Origin: Scandinavium sp036409475 | Lineage (GTDB): Bacteria > Pseudomonadota > Gammaproteobacteria > Enterobacterales > Enterobacteriaceae | DNA: 64,000 bases | NCBI RefSeq assembly: GCF_036409475.1 | Contig: NZ_JAYRCK010000008.1 | Span: forward strand, 62,001 to 126,000 | Reading direction: 5' to 3' | Shown: positions 8,068-16,226 of the stretch, in pieces | How positions within the stretch are numbered: the first letter of the stretch is position 1 | Layout: each line of letters starts with the position of its first letter | Notes under the pieces: generated by a model | What the model saw: only the letters and a program-made list of their open reading frames with translations | Told to the model about the DNA's origin: nothing | Database searches by the model: none | Program-made: the position numbers and the translations under genes

Positions 8068-9516
8068 ATGAAATCAAAAATAGTATTGATTGCAATGTTT
8101 TTTATCTTGCAAGGTTGCGCAGAAAAATTTAACAAAGAATTTTCACGTGACAGTGCGACCGCTGCCTTAGAAGGTGCAATGTCTGCGGATGAAATGAAAG
8201 TTAAGCCGTATGTCAAATATGATACGGCCTACCTGGGTAAAAAAGTTGACTATAGCTCTACCCGGCAGAATCTGCTGGCTAAAAAAGTCAGCATAAACTC
8301 CTATGAGCCGACGGATTTAAATACGGTTATGGAAGCCGTACTGGCACAAACGGGGATCAGTCATCGTACTAATTTAGCGATTCCATCGGAAAAGGGAAGT
8401 AGCACCGGGAATGTTGAAATTGAACCACGCAGTATCAACTTCAACGGAACATTTGAAGAGTTTATGCGCTATTTGTCCGCGTTGTATGATGTCAGCGCTG
8501 TATTGGATGAAAACAATATTTTAAAAATAGATGCTTTTAGTGTCTATGCAATTAAGCTTGATTTCTATGGTGAGAATAATAAATTCGAGGCGAGCCTTGA
8601 TTTGTCCAATGATGCCGTCAGCAATGGTGGGTTGAAAGGGAAGTCAGAAACGAAATTCGAATCCACATTCTGGGATGATGTCGAGGATATGGCTGATAAG
8701 TATGTCTCCAGTGGCATGTACAGCATATTTAAAGATGCTTCAATTGTGACATTGACGGGCCGGCCTTCAGAATACAAAGCCTTGAGTGATGTCCTGGCAA
8801 AATACCAGAATGACAATAATCGACAATTTGTGGTTACCTACAAGATCTTTACGCTAAACAAAGAGAAAATGGAAGAGTACGGCGCTGGTTTGAATATGAA
8901 CTATCAGGATGGTGGCTCAAGCGTTGTTATCGATACAGCAATGATGGGGATGCTCGGCGGTGGCATGACGGTAGTGGCAGGCGCTGACAGGGCGCTAAGC
9001 ATTGACGCTAAGCTTAATGCATTATATTCACTTACGGGGAGCAAGGTTCTGCAAAGTGGTTCCTTTGTTACGCGTAATAATGTGCCCATTCCGCTGAATA
9101 TGACTAACTCGCAACATTATGTTTCCGGGCGCACCCGTACGGTGAATAATGATTCTGGCGAAGAAGATATTGAAATTGAGACCTCAGAGATTATTACAGG
9201 AACAAGCTTTATTATCACACCTCGGGTAATGACGGATGGGCGGGTTGAGGTGACCAGCGGTTTTACCAAGAGCCAGCTAAATTCCATTGATGTCTTTGAT
9301 ACTGTCCAGTTACCGAATGTGACAACGACAGAAATGTTTAATTCAACGGCAATTAACCCCGGCAGCTTATTGATGGTGGCAAAATATGATCTCAATGAGT
9401 TAAATAAAGATAAACAGTTTCAAATGCTTGGTTATGGTGAAAACGCTAACGATAACGAAAGCACGGTCGTGATGGTGGTGGGTATTGATTATTACCGTGC
9501 CCCCTTGAATCGATAA
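8068..9516 (+). CDS. type IVb pilus secretin lipoprotein (TcpC/CofD/BfpB/PilN-like)
   Basis: A 482-residue outer-membrane channel protein. The signal peptide ends in a lipobox (ILQGC, Cys at residue 17), so it is a lipoprotein, as are BfpB, TcpC and R64 PilN. An N-terminal periplasmic domain about residues 80-160 (TDLNTVMEAVLAQTGISHR) is followed by a secretin-like C-terminal half with SGSFVTRNNVPIPL and the late INPGSLLMVAKYD. The channel lets the growing pilus, and probably the secreted protein encoded downstream, cross the outer membrane. It begins 27 bases after the TcpQ-like gene and ends 17 bases before the next. Confidence 0.85.
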   Translation: MKSKIVLIAMFFILQGCAEKFNKEFSRDSATAALEGAMSADEMKVKPYVKYDTAYLGKKVDYSSTRQNLLAKKVSINSYEPTDLNTVMEAVLAQTGISHRTNLAIPSEKGSSTGNVEIEPRSINFNGTFEEFMRYLSALYDVSAVLDENNILKIDAFSVYAIKLDFYGENNKFEASLDLSNDAVSNGGLKGKSETKFESTFWDDVEDMADKYVSSGMYSIFKDASIVTLTGRPSEYKALSDVLAKYQNDNNRQFVVTYKIFTLNKEKMEEYGAGLNMNYQDGGSSVVIDTAMMGMLGGGMTVVAGADRALSIDAKLNALYSLTGSKVLQSGSFVTRNNVPIPLNMTNSQHYVSGRTRTVNNDSGEEDIEIETSEIITGTSFIITPRVMTDGRVEVTSGFTKSQLNSIDVFDTVQLPNVTTTEMFNSTAINPGSLLMVAKYDLNELNKDKQFQMLGYGENANDNESTVVMVVGIDYYRAPLNR

Positions 9517-9533
9517 TTGCCCAGAGGGACACC

Positions 9534-10091
9534 ATGCTTAAGACTTTATCACGCAATAATATCCTGACAGGCTTAGTCTGGGAGATTTCTGGGGCAGAAA
9601 GCCAGGATATAGGGTATAACCGGTGGATGTCAAATATCCGCCGTAGCCACCGTGTGTACGTCTATAGTCTCAAGGATACAGACGGAACGAGTGAGCTAAC
9701 GGGATATTCCGCGAAAACAACGCCGGGTTGTGAATCCTTTGCTGTCCATTTGAGAAATCTTTATGGTGATGGGGCTTATTATTTTTCGACAGGAAACAAT
9801 GAAGTCTATCTATTGATGGTGATGGATGGGGTGATCATCAGTGGTAGTGACTGCGTGGTGACAGAGGCTTTTTTTGAAAAATTTAGTCAGTCATTACCTG
9901 ACTCCAGATACTCCAGACTGCAACTGATTGAAGTCACTCCAGGACAAATTGATGTTGTCGTTGAATCGTGCAAAGCCAGTCAACTCGTTTATAGAAAAAA
10001 GCAACGCCTGTTTTGGACAATGGTGGGGGGGGGGGTCTTTATATTACTTTTGGCCTCAGCTATTTTTCTTTATAGCATAATCGCAGGGTGA
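9534..10091 (+). CDS. TcpR/CofE/BfpC-like inner-membrane pilus assembly protein
   Basis: A 185-residue protein with a mainly soluble N-terminal region (about 1-155) and one membrane helix near the C-terminus (FWTMVGGGVFILLLASAIFL). A cytoplasmic N-domain plus a late single helix suits the TcpR/BfpC proteins that recruit the assembly ATPase. Assignment rests mainly on position between the secretin and the TcpD-like gene. The helix codons contain an 11-G run (10025-10035); gain or loss of one G changes the frame inside the membrane helix and ends translation soon after, so the gene may be phase-variable. The stop overlaps the leader of the next gene. Confidence 0.65.
   Translation: MLKTLSRNNILTGLVWEISGAESQDIGYNRWMSNIRRSHRVYVYSLKDTDGTSELTGYSAKTTPGCESFAVHLRNLYGDGAYYFSTGNNEVYLLMVMDGVIISGSDCVVTEAFFEKFSQSLPDSRYSRLQLIEVTPGQIDVVVESCKASQLVYRKKQRLFWTMVGGGVFILLLASAIFLYSIIAG
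10025..10035 (+). repeat. poly-G tract (G11) inside the TcpR-like gene
   Basis: Eleven consecutive G residues encode Val-Gly-Gly-Gly-Val within the membrane helix. At 10 or 12 G the frame changes and a stop follows within about 20 codons. Runs this long are prone to slipped-strand mispairing. As sequenced, the gene is in the on phase; the count should be treated with care because long homopolymers also attract sequencing errors. Confidence 0.85.
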
Positions 10092-10092
10092 G

Positions 10093-10959
10093 ATGATGAT
10101 CAAGCGATTACAGTTAAGAACAAATCGACGCCCTGCTTCGCCAGGCTCAAAAATAGGATGGGTTGTTGCTATCTTATTCATTGTGCTTATTTCATGTGCT
10201 GGAGGTTGGTATTATTTTGTGTATACCCCGGCACAAGAAAAAGCCAAGGCGCTTCACCAGGAACAAGAGCAACTGGCTAAGGATATTAAAGCGATAGACG
10301 CTTTTTATCTCAAGGAGTTATCTGGTGGCAGTGTGCAACGTTTTACCGAGTTGGCCAATGAAATCGTTGAAAGCTCTATAATACTTCAGAAATTCAATTA
10401 TGTTGATGAAGTCTTCACCTGCACGGCAGAAAACTGTGTTTTTAGCTACAAATTGGGCGAGGGAGGCGTATTCAATGTGGCTCAAAAAATATTTTGGGGT
10501 GAGGTCTATACGGTGAATTATTCAGACAGCACATATGATTTCACAGGAATAAAATCCAGATTAGACAGTAATCCTGTTCTTACTGCCTATAAAAACAAGC
10601 AAAATGCAAAGGTCTATCCCTGCGGTGATTTGCTGAATTATGTTTATTCTTATAATTCTGCATTTCTTTATGAAATGCCTTTAACCATTAAATCTCCGCC
10701 ATCGTCGACGATACTTGCACTTGAAGAGAAAATTGTAAACAAAGGGAAGTTAAAACTGGTTGGTCTCAGTTTTATTCCTTGGGAGGTGAAGTTATCGTCG
10801 GTGGAAAATACGAGTACTAGCATTGGATATATTAACACTTTGTATCTGGCCAGTTTCTTCGAACGACAAGCCTACAAAGATGCCTTTATTATTAAAAAAA
10901 TCGATACTGCGAAGGAAAACAGCATTACAGGAGTCATGGTATGCAAAAGTGGAAAATAA
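10093..10959 (+). CDS. TcpD/CofF-like bitopic pilus assembly protein
   Basis: A 288-residue protein with a short basic cytoplasmic tail, one membrane helix at about residues 22-45 (IGWVVAILFIVLISCAGGWYYFVY), a short coiled-coil-like stretch (EKAKALHQEQEQLAKDIKAID) and a periplasmic domain with a CTAENC cysteine pair and two further cysteines. This shape matches TcpD/BfpL/PilN-PilO-like alignment-complex proteins. It starts two bases after the previous stop, and its end overlaps the next gene by 19 bases. Named by order and topology rather than strong motifs. Confidence 0.6.
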   Translation: MMIKRLQLRTNRRPASPGSKIGWVVAILFIVLISCAGGWYYFVYTPAQEKAKALHQEQEQLAKDIKAIDAFYLKELSGGSVQRFTELANEIVESSIILQKFNYVDEVFTCTAENCVFSYKLGEGGVFNVAQKIFWGEVYTVNYSDSTYDFTGIKSRLDSNPVLTAYKNKQNAKVYPCGDLLNYVYSYNSAFLYEMPLTIKSPPSSTILALEEKIVNKGKLKLVGLSFIPWEVKLSSVENTSTSIGYINTLYLASFFERQAYKDAFIIKKIDTAKENSITGVMVCKSGK

Positions 10960-11441
10960 TGATTGCAACGGCAATTGCTTTACTTTCTTCAGGCAGTTAT
11001 GCCGACGATGTTGTCAATAATGGTGAAAATCCTGCTGCAGTACCCGCTCCTGTCCAGGAGCACATCTCAAAACTGATGCAAGACGACGTTGAGTATAATG
11101 AAAAACTCCGCGAGTTGTCGCATTTGGCTGTGCTGGCAAAATTACGCCTTGAAATAGCAAAAATAAAGAGTGAGGCGTCTGAACTCTCGGCCCCGCCGCC
11201 AGTGAATAACGGAGAGGAAAAATCAGGCACTGCTGAGGCCAAACCTCCTGTCGCGTTGATTTCGCCACCACGAGTGCTCATGTTATCGCAGATTGCTGGT
11301 GTGACGAAGGCGGCGGTTTCTGTGGGAACGAAAACTATTTTTGTCCGCATAGGGGAGTTGTTTGCGGTGAATGGGAAGCGCTATGTCGTTCATCAGGACA
11401 AAAGCGGACAGCGTTCTTTTGTGCAGGAAGTGCCGCAGTGA
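10941..11441 (+). CDS. TcpS/CofG-like periplasmic pilus protein
   Basis: A 166-residue protein with a signal peptide (MQKWKIMIATAIALLSSGSYA), a helical central region (residues about 45-80) and a small C-terminal beta domain from about residue 110 (PRVLMLSQIAGVTKAAVSVG, then KTIFVRIGELF). It sits in the tcpS position just before the ATPase and resembles PilP-like alignment subcomplex proteins in layout. The C-terminal domain recurs in the M23 peptidase at the operon end: both show P-x-(I/V)-x-x-x-x-x-IAG-x-x-K-x-x-V-x-x-G-x-KT. The start has GGAG eight bases upstream inside the previous gene. Confidence 0.6.
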   Translation: MQKWKIMIATAIALLSSGSYADDVVNNGENPAAVPAPVQEHISKLMQDDVEYNEKLRELSHLAVLAKLRLEIAKIKSEASELSAPPPVNNGEEKSGTAEAKPPVALISPPRVLMLSQIAGVTKAAVSVGTKTIFVRIGELFAVNGKRYVVHQDKSGQRSFVQEVPQ

Positions 11442-12967
11442 TTATCGATTATATTCAGTTAACAGATGAATCTATTTACAGTAGTGAATGGGTTTTTGCT
11501 GAAATTGAAGACCGGATGCTATTGGCCCGTTTGGGGACACAGGAGTTTCTGATTTCAACACGCTCTGTTGTTGAAGAACTTCATATCATTCAATATGAAG
11601 TGCGTAAAATGAACGATATCCACCGACACAATATTGTGGGTATCGCGGGTGTCACTGAGTCGGTGTACTTCAAAATATTCGAAATTGTCTCATTGCAGAA
11701 GCAGAGTCTGGTTTCTTTGGATATCAGTGAAACTCAGAAAGAGCTGGAAGCCATTTTGATTGAGGCGGTGAGGCTCGGGGCTAGCGATCTGCATATCACG
11801 CGTAATGATATTTTGGCGAAACTTGAAGTGAGAGTAAATGGGTTGTTACTGCCGATGATGCAGATGCCATCCAGCAAATGTGATGAGTTGGTCTTTGTTC
11901 TATACAACGTGCAAGCCAGCACCCGAGACACGACATGGAACCGTACTATTCCGCAGAGTGCTAATATTCTTTATCAATTGAATGCGAGAAGTTTTCGTTT
12001 TCGTTATGCCCATTTCCCTATATTTGGCGAAACTGCAGACTGTTATCATGCGGTGCTTCGTATTATTCCGTCTGGCTTTTCGAAAGGGACGGTCGCCAAT
12101 CTTAATAAGCTTGGGATATCGCACGAAGAGCTGGAAGACTTGAAGAAAATCCTGAGTAACCCTTACGGCGCTTATATCATTGCGGGGACCACGGGGTCAG
12201 GAAAATCCACGACGCTGAAAAATCTGATGGAGTGGTTGCAAATCAACCGCTATGCAGACAGAGGGTGCTTTCTTACCGTTGAAGACCCTGTGGAATATCA
12301 AATTTACGGCGCGAAACAAAGTTCTGTGGTGAGTGTTGAAGGGGGTGGGTTTCATTCCGCCATCAAATCAGCATTACGTCGCGATCCTGATGTGCTGATG
12401 GTTGGCGAAATCCGTGACAATATTTCCGCCAACGCCCTGGCGGGTGCAGTAGAAAGTGGCCATTACTGTTTTACCACCGTGCACGCCGGTAACATCGTCT
12501 CTTTATTGCAACGTCTGTCTGCGATGGGAATTACCAGCGACAAACTTTCAACGCCTGGTTTTGTGGCCGGGCTGCAGTGCCAAAAGTTGGTTCCTGTTAT
12601 TTGCGCCGACTGCCGGCGTTCGCTGGAGCTGCCTTTTGGCGGCCAGATGATGACGCTGTATGAGCAAAGGGAGGAGGGCTGTGAGAAGTGCAATTACACC
12701 GGCATCAGTGGCCGGCAGCTTGTTATTGAATATATGCGGCCAACCTATGACGAATTAGCGGCGATATCCAGACAGGAATGGCTACAGGTGTATGTGCTAT
12801 GGCGAAATAAGCGTATTCCCGCGCCTGGATTGAGTGAAGGATTTGAAATTAAAGAGAAAGTCTTTGCCGAAGTACTGCGTGGGCGTGTGTGTGCGACCTG
12901 GTTCAGCATGGAGTTCGGTGATGTAGAAAAAGACAATCTGGAGGTCATCCTTGGCAAAGTTCAGTAA
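11438..12967 (+). CDS. type IVb pilus assembly ATPase (TcpT/CofH, GspE/PilB-type)
   Basis: A 509-residue cytoplasmic hexameric ATPase that powers pilus assembly. Walker A is GTTGSGKSTTLKN (about residue 250), the Asp box is TVEDPVEYQ, Walker B is RRDPDVLMVGEIRD, and a His box follows (TTVHAG). Two CxxC pairs (CADC, CEKC; about residues 388-415) form the zinc-binding module of assembly rather than retraction ATPases. The GTG start at 11438 overlaps the previous stop (GTGA), suggesting translational coupling. No second PilT-like retraction ATPase is present, as in TCP and CFA/III. Confidence 0.95.
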   Translation: MIIDYIQLTDESIYSSEWVFAEIEDRMLLARLGTQEFLISTRSVVEELHIIQYEVRKMNDIHRHNIVGIAGVTESVYFKIFEIVSLQKQSLVSLDISETQKELEAILIEAVRLGASDLHITRNDILAKLEVRVNGLLLPMMQMPSSKCDELVFVLYNVQASTRDTTWNRTIPQSANILYQLNARSFRFRYAHFPIFGETADCYHAVLRIIPSGFSKGTVANLNKLGISHEELEDLKKILSNPYGAYIIAGTTGSGKSTTLKNLMEWLQINRYADRGCFLTVEDPVEYQIYGAKQSSVVSVEGGGFHSAIKSALRRDPDVLMVGEIRDNISANALAGAVESGHYCFTTVHAGNIVSLLQRLSAMGITSDKLSTPGFVAGLQCQKLVPVICADCRRSLELPFGGQMMTLYEQREEGCEKCNYTGISGRQLVIEYMRPTYDELAAISRQEWLQVYVLWRNKRIPAPGLSEGFEIKEKVFAEVLRGRVCATWFSMEFGDVEKDNLEVILGKVQ

Positions 12968-13997
12968 AAAACAGCGTCTCTACCTGTATAAGTTTTGCGC
13001 CGATATGATCAGCACAGAGCTCCCTCTCTATGACTCATTGCTTAAACTGCAGACTGAGGGCAAGACGCTGCTCGGGCGTGCTTTTGCAAAGAATGTGGGG
13101 GTGCTGACAAACAACATGAAGTCCGGACTGACAGGGGCATCGATAGCGGTCATGTTTGAGGGCCTGGTGCCGCAAAGTGAATTAAGCGTGATTAACGCGG
13201 CGGAACAAAGCGGCAGCCTCGCGGATGGGTTTATGACACTGGTGAATGTCATCAACTATAACAGCGAGTTAAAGAGCAAACTGATCGGTGCCATTTTGTT
13301 TCCGGTCATTATGCTGACCCTCTCTCTGCTTGTCATTGCCGGGTATTCAGTCAAAGTTTTTCCCGCTTTTGAAAGCGTTGTGCCTGTCAACAAATGGCCG
13401 GGGGTCACTCAGGCTTTATTTGGTTTTGGCAAAGCCCTTGTTGCCGGGCTATGGATTTATATTCTGGCAGGCGTCATAGCCACCGTTTTTTTATTAAGAT
13501 TTGTTATGGCTAACTTTTCCGGAACGATCCGTAACAACATGCTTGATAAGATCTTACCCTTTTCGACCTACAAGCAAATCACGGCATCGATCTTTCTTAA
13601 TAACCTGGCGTTAATGTTAAAAAATGGTATCCCTCTGAATGATGGTCTGGCCATTATTTTGCTGAACTCGAACCGCTGGTTAAAATTCCACATCAATGGT
13701 ATGCGTGAAAAAATGGCGGTAGGGTTGGGGTATGGGGATGCCTTAAATACCGGACTGTTTGGCCCTGAAACGCTTCTGAATATTAGTTTGTATGCGGGGC
13801 TTCCCTCTTTTAATGAAGTGTTAGCATCAGTCTCCAAAAAATCTCGTGAACAGGTTCAGGAATATATCAAAACCCTTTCTGGTTTACTGAAATCTCTTTC
13901 TACCATGGTCCTTGGGGGATGCGTGATATGGGTGTTTGCAGCGTTGTTCGCTCTTTCTGACTCGCTCGCTAAGCTGGGTGCCAGTGGTTCATTTTAA
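12951..13997 (+). CDS. inner-membrane platform protein (TcpE/CofI, GspF/PilC-type)
   Basis: A 348-residue polytopic protein that anchors the ATPase and extracts pilins from the membrane. It shows repeated GspF-type domains (first MISTELPLYDSLLKLQTEGK, second ASIFLNNLALMLKNGIPLND) and membrane helices near residues 110-135, 165-190 and 315-340. The GspF hallmark AEQSGSLADGF occurs near residue 85. The TTG start at 12951 overlaps the ATPase gene by 17 bases and has GGAGGTC upstream, which decides this unusual start. Confidence 0.9.
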   Translation: MAKFSKKQRLYLYKFCADMISTELPLYDSLLKLQTEGKTLLGRAFAKNVGVLTNNMKSGLTGASIAVMFEGLVPQSELSVINAAEQSGSLADGFMTLVNVINYNSELKSKLIGAILFPVIMLTLSLLVIAGYSVKVFPAFESVVPVNKWPGVTQALFGFGKALVAGLWIYILAGVIATVFLLRFVMANFSGTIRNNMLDKILPFSTYKQITASIFLNNLALMLKNGIPLNDGLAIILLNSNRWLKFHINGMREKMAVGLGYGDALNTGLFGPETLLNISLYAGLPSFNEVLASVSKKSREQVQEYIKTLSGLLKSLSTMVLGGCVIWVFAALFALSDSLAKLGASGSF

Positions 13998-14007
13998 AGG
14001 AAATAGT

Positions 14008-15345
14008 ATGAATATTTTCAGGATGTATTGGTTCATGACCCCTTTATTCTTCGGAGTGCTGTCATTCAGCGTCTTCTCTGCCACCATCCCGAAAGGGGGC
14101 GTTTTCAAATATTCAATAAAAGTCAACGGTGATGAGTTGGGGCCGCTGGATATGCCATTGGCATTGCCCATTGCAAATTTTTTTGGTTTTACTCGCGAGG
14201 GTAATCAATATTCTTATGAAGAAAAGAACTCATTACCCATTGCGATCAATATTATGTATATCGAATCGTCACTCAGCGACGCCCCGCCACCCCGCTTACC
14301 CTCAATCACTGATGATAACTTCGATTTTTCTGAGCACTATCTGCATTATAAAACAGACGCAACTTACAGCTGGGTCAGCGGGGGTAAGGAAGGGGGATGG
14401 GTGATGCCGGTGATTAATGCTCAGCCCTATCAACAGGGCGATCCTTTCCCGGCCGTGACGACCTGTGTGGGGACCCCTGCAACCGTTAAAGAACAGCAGT
14501 ATAAATGTAAGCCCGGTATGAGCAGCAGTACCCGCAACCTCTCAATGTATGATGAGCTGATTGATGTGGCGGCCAGTATGAACAAACCGTTGTGGGTGGG
14601 GACCCTTGTCTTCCCACGTGCCTCAGACGGGCCGGAAGGCTATACGAGCAATGCGGGGACCGGGGGCGAGGGTCATGAGCTGGTTGTTTACCTTCCTCAT
14701 CGCCATCTGGCATTGATACATCTTGAAGCCGTGTTAATGGGGTCGGCAAACGGCGCCGATCGACGCCTTGCGGCATGGACGCTTAAAAGCGACGACGGCG
14801 AATATTTCGAACCTTTCAGTCAATATAAAGGTACCGAAGAGTTCGGATTTGTGTCTGCAGGAAACACAACGGAAAGCCGCACCACGATTTATAGCGTCAT
14901 TCCTTTTTCTCTGATGTCGAATAATCCGCCGCGTATGCCCATCGCCGAGGTCGCTGCCATTCACACACGTCTGGCAGGCGGTGTGCAATGGGCCGATGAA
15001 TGGAGTGATTTCGCGCCAGGGCAGGGGATAGAGGCATCTCGTCTTTTCACCTGCATGAATGGGGCAAAAGGCTCAGTCGATGATTATACCCAGTTAGCCA
15101 CTTTTCAACTGCCGGATATCGACGAGTTTAAGGGGCTTGATGGCCAAACAAGGCTGCTTCCGGAAGGGCAGAAAGGATTCACGTTCGAACAAATTATAGA
15201 GCGTCCCCCGACATCAGATGATGCGTATGTCTGTGATACCAAAGGAACGCAGCTATTTTCCCGGCGCATAGATAGCACGTCATCTGGTGGCTGGACTTTG
15301 CGCCTCGACTTTACAAACAGGGTTAGCGGTATTACCGCGAAATGA
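14008..15345 (+). CDS. putative type IVb pilus-dependent secreted protein (in the TcpF/CofJ slot)
   Basis: I do not recognise this family. The 445-residue protein has a Sec signal peptide (about residues 1-25, ending FSVFSA) and no lipobox, membrane helix or pilin motif. Mature sequence starts near TIPKGGVFKYSIKV. Six cysteines lie in pairs that could form disulfides (TTCVGT/YKCKPG, FTCMNG/YVCDTK among them). Its gene lies between the platform protein and the prepilin peptidase, exactly where TCP and CFA/III operons carry TcpF and CofJ, soluble colonisation factors exported through the pilus machine. Those are about 320-340 residues, so this one is longer. AAAGGAAA lies just upstream of the ATG. 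Function is inferred only from position and signal peptide. Confidence 0.6.
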   Translation: MNIFRMYWFMTPLFFGVLSFSVFSATIPKGGVFKYSIKVNGDELGPLDMPLALPIANFFGFTREGNQYSYEEKNSLPIAINIMYIESSLSDAPPPRLPSITDDNFDFSEHYLHYKTDATYSWVSGGKEGGWVMPVINAQPYQQGDPFPAVTTCVGTPATVKEQQYKCKPGMSSSTRNLSMYDELIDVAASMNKPLWVGTLVFPRASDGPEGYTSNAGTGGEGHELVVYLPHRHLALIHLEAVLMGSANGADRRLAAWTLKSDDGEYFEPFSQYKGTEEFGFVSAGNTTESRTTIYSVIPFSLMSNNPPRMPIAEVAAIHTRLAGGVQWADEWSDFAPGQGIEASRLFTCMNGAKGSVDDYTQLATFQLPDIDEFKGLDGQTRLLPEGQKGFTFEQIIERPPTSDDAYVCDTKGTQLFSRRIDSTSSGGWTLRLDFTNRVSGITAK

Positions 15346-15393
15346 CGTTACCACAGATGAGACTCTTTGTTTCACATCAAGGGACTGAGTGTT

Positions 15394-16224
15394 ATGTATA
15401 ATTTTTATCTTTGGTTTTACCCGGTGATGGCGGCAATTGTGGGGGTATTTATCGGGAGTTTTATCAATGTCGTCATCTATCGTTTACCGCTGATGATTTA
15501 CGCGCAAAGCAACGGTGAGCCTGATGCCGGAAAAATAAATTTATGGTGGCCGCCTTCGCATTGTCCTGGCTGCGGTACACCGGTGTGGCGGCGAGATAAT
15601 ATCCCGGTGTTAAGTTGGTTATTACGAAAAGGTAAATGCCGCCATTGCAACGGTCATATTTCAGCGCAGTATCTTATTTCTGAAATCCTGTGCGGCGTTT
15701 TCTTTACCCTCCTGACCCTCAAAGCCTGGCCGAATTTTACTGAAGCGCAAATCTGCTGTTTTTTCCTTTATTTTTGTTTGCTCTATACGCTGTCGGTGAT
15801 TGATTTTCAGCACCTGTTGCTGCCCGACACGCTGGTATCGCTGCTTTTATGGAGCGGGCTTGTGGCCTCAATAAGCGGTCTTACCGGGCTGCAGCCTCGT
15901 TCAGCCATTGTGGGGGCTGTCGCTGCATGGCTGCTGTTGTACAGTGTGATGACAGGGTATGAAAAACTGCGGGGCCGGGAAGGGTTAGGGTATGGGGATG
16001 TGAAGCTGATGGCCGCTATCAGCGCCTGGCTTGGAATCGAAAAACTGCCCGAACTCATTGTCTGGTCAGCCGTCTCTGGCATCGTTATCTACGTCTTGTG
16101 CGCGTGCCTTAACAAGCGTCGGGCACTGCACGAGAATGCGGATGAAGCAGAAAAGCATTACATCCCCTTTGGCCCGTCTATTTCCGTGGCCGCGCTGGTG
16201 CTGTTTTTTAGCGGGCAGTTCTGA
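15394..16224 (+). CDS. prepilin peptidase (TcpJ/CofP, family A24)
   Basis: A 276-residue polytopic membrane aspartic protease that cleaves prepilin leaders and methylates the new N-terminus. It has the N-terminal GSFINVVIYRLP motif, a CPGC / CRHC zinc cluster of the methyltransferase half, and both catalytic Asp motifs: IDFQHLLLPD and GYGDVKLMA. It presumably processes the major and minor pilins encoded here. The ATG at 15394 was preferred over an upstream TTG because it directly precedes the first membrane helix. The stop lies two bases before the next ATG. Confidence 0.95.
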   Translation: MYNFYLWFYPVMAAIVGVFIGSFINVVIYRLPLMIYAQSNGEPDAGKINLWWPPSHCPGCGTPVWRRDNIPVLSWLLRKGKCRHCNGHISAQYLISEILCGVFFTLLTLKAWPNFTEAQICCFFLYFCLLYTLSVIDFQHLLLPDTLVSLLLWSGLVASISGLTGLQPRSAIVGAVAAWLLLYSVMTGYEKLRGREGLGYGDVKLMAAISAWLGIEKLPELIVWSAVSGIVIYVLCACLNKRRALHENADEAEKHYIPFGPSISVAALVLFFSGQF

Positions 16225-16226
16225 CC

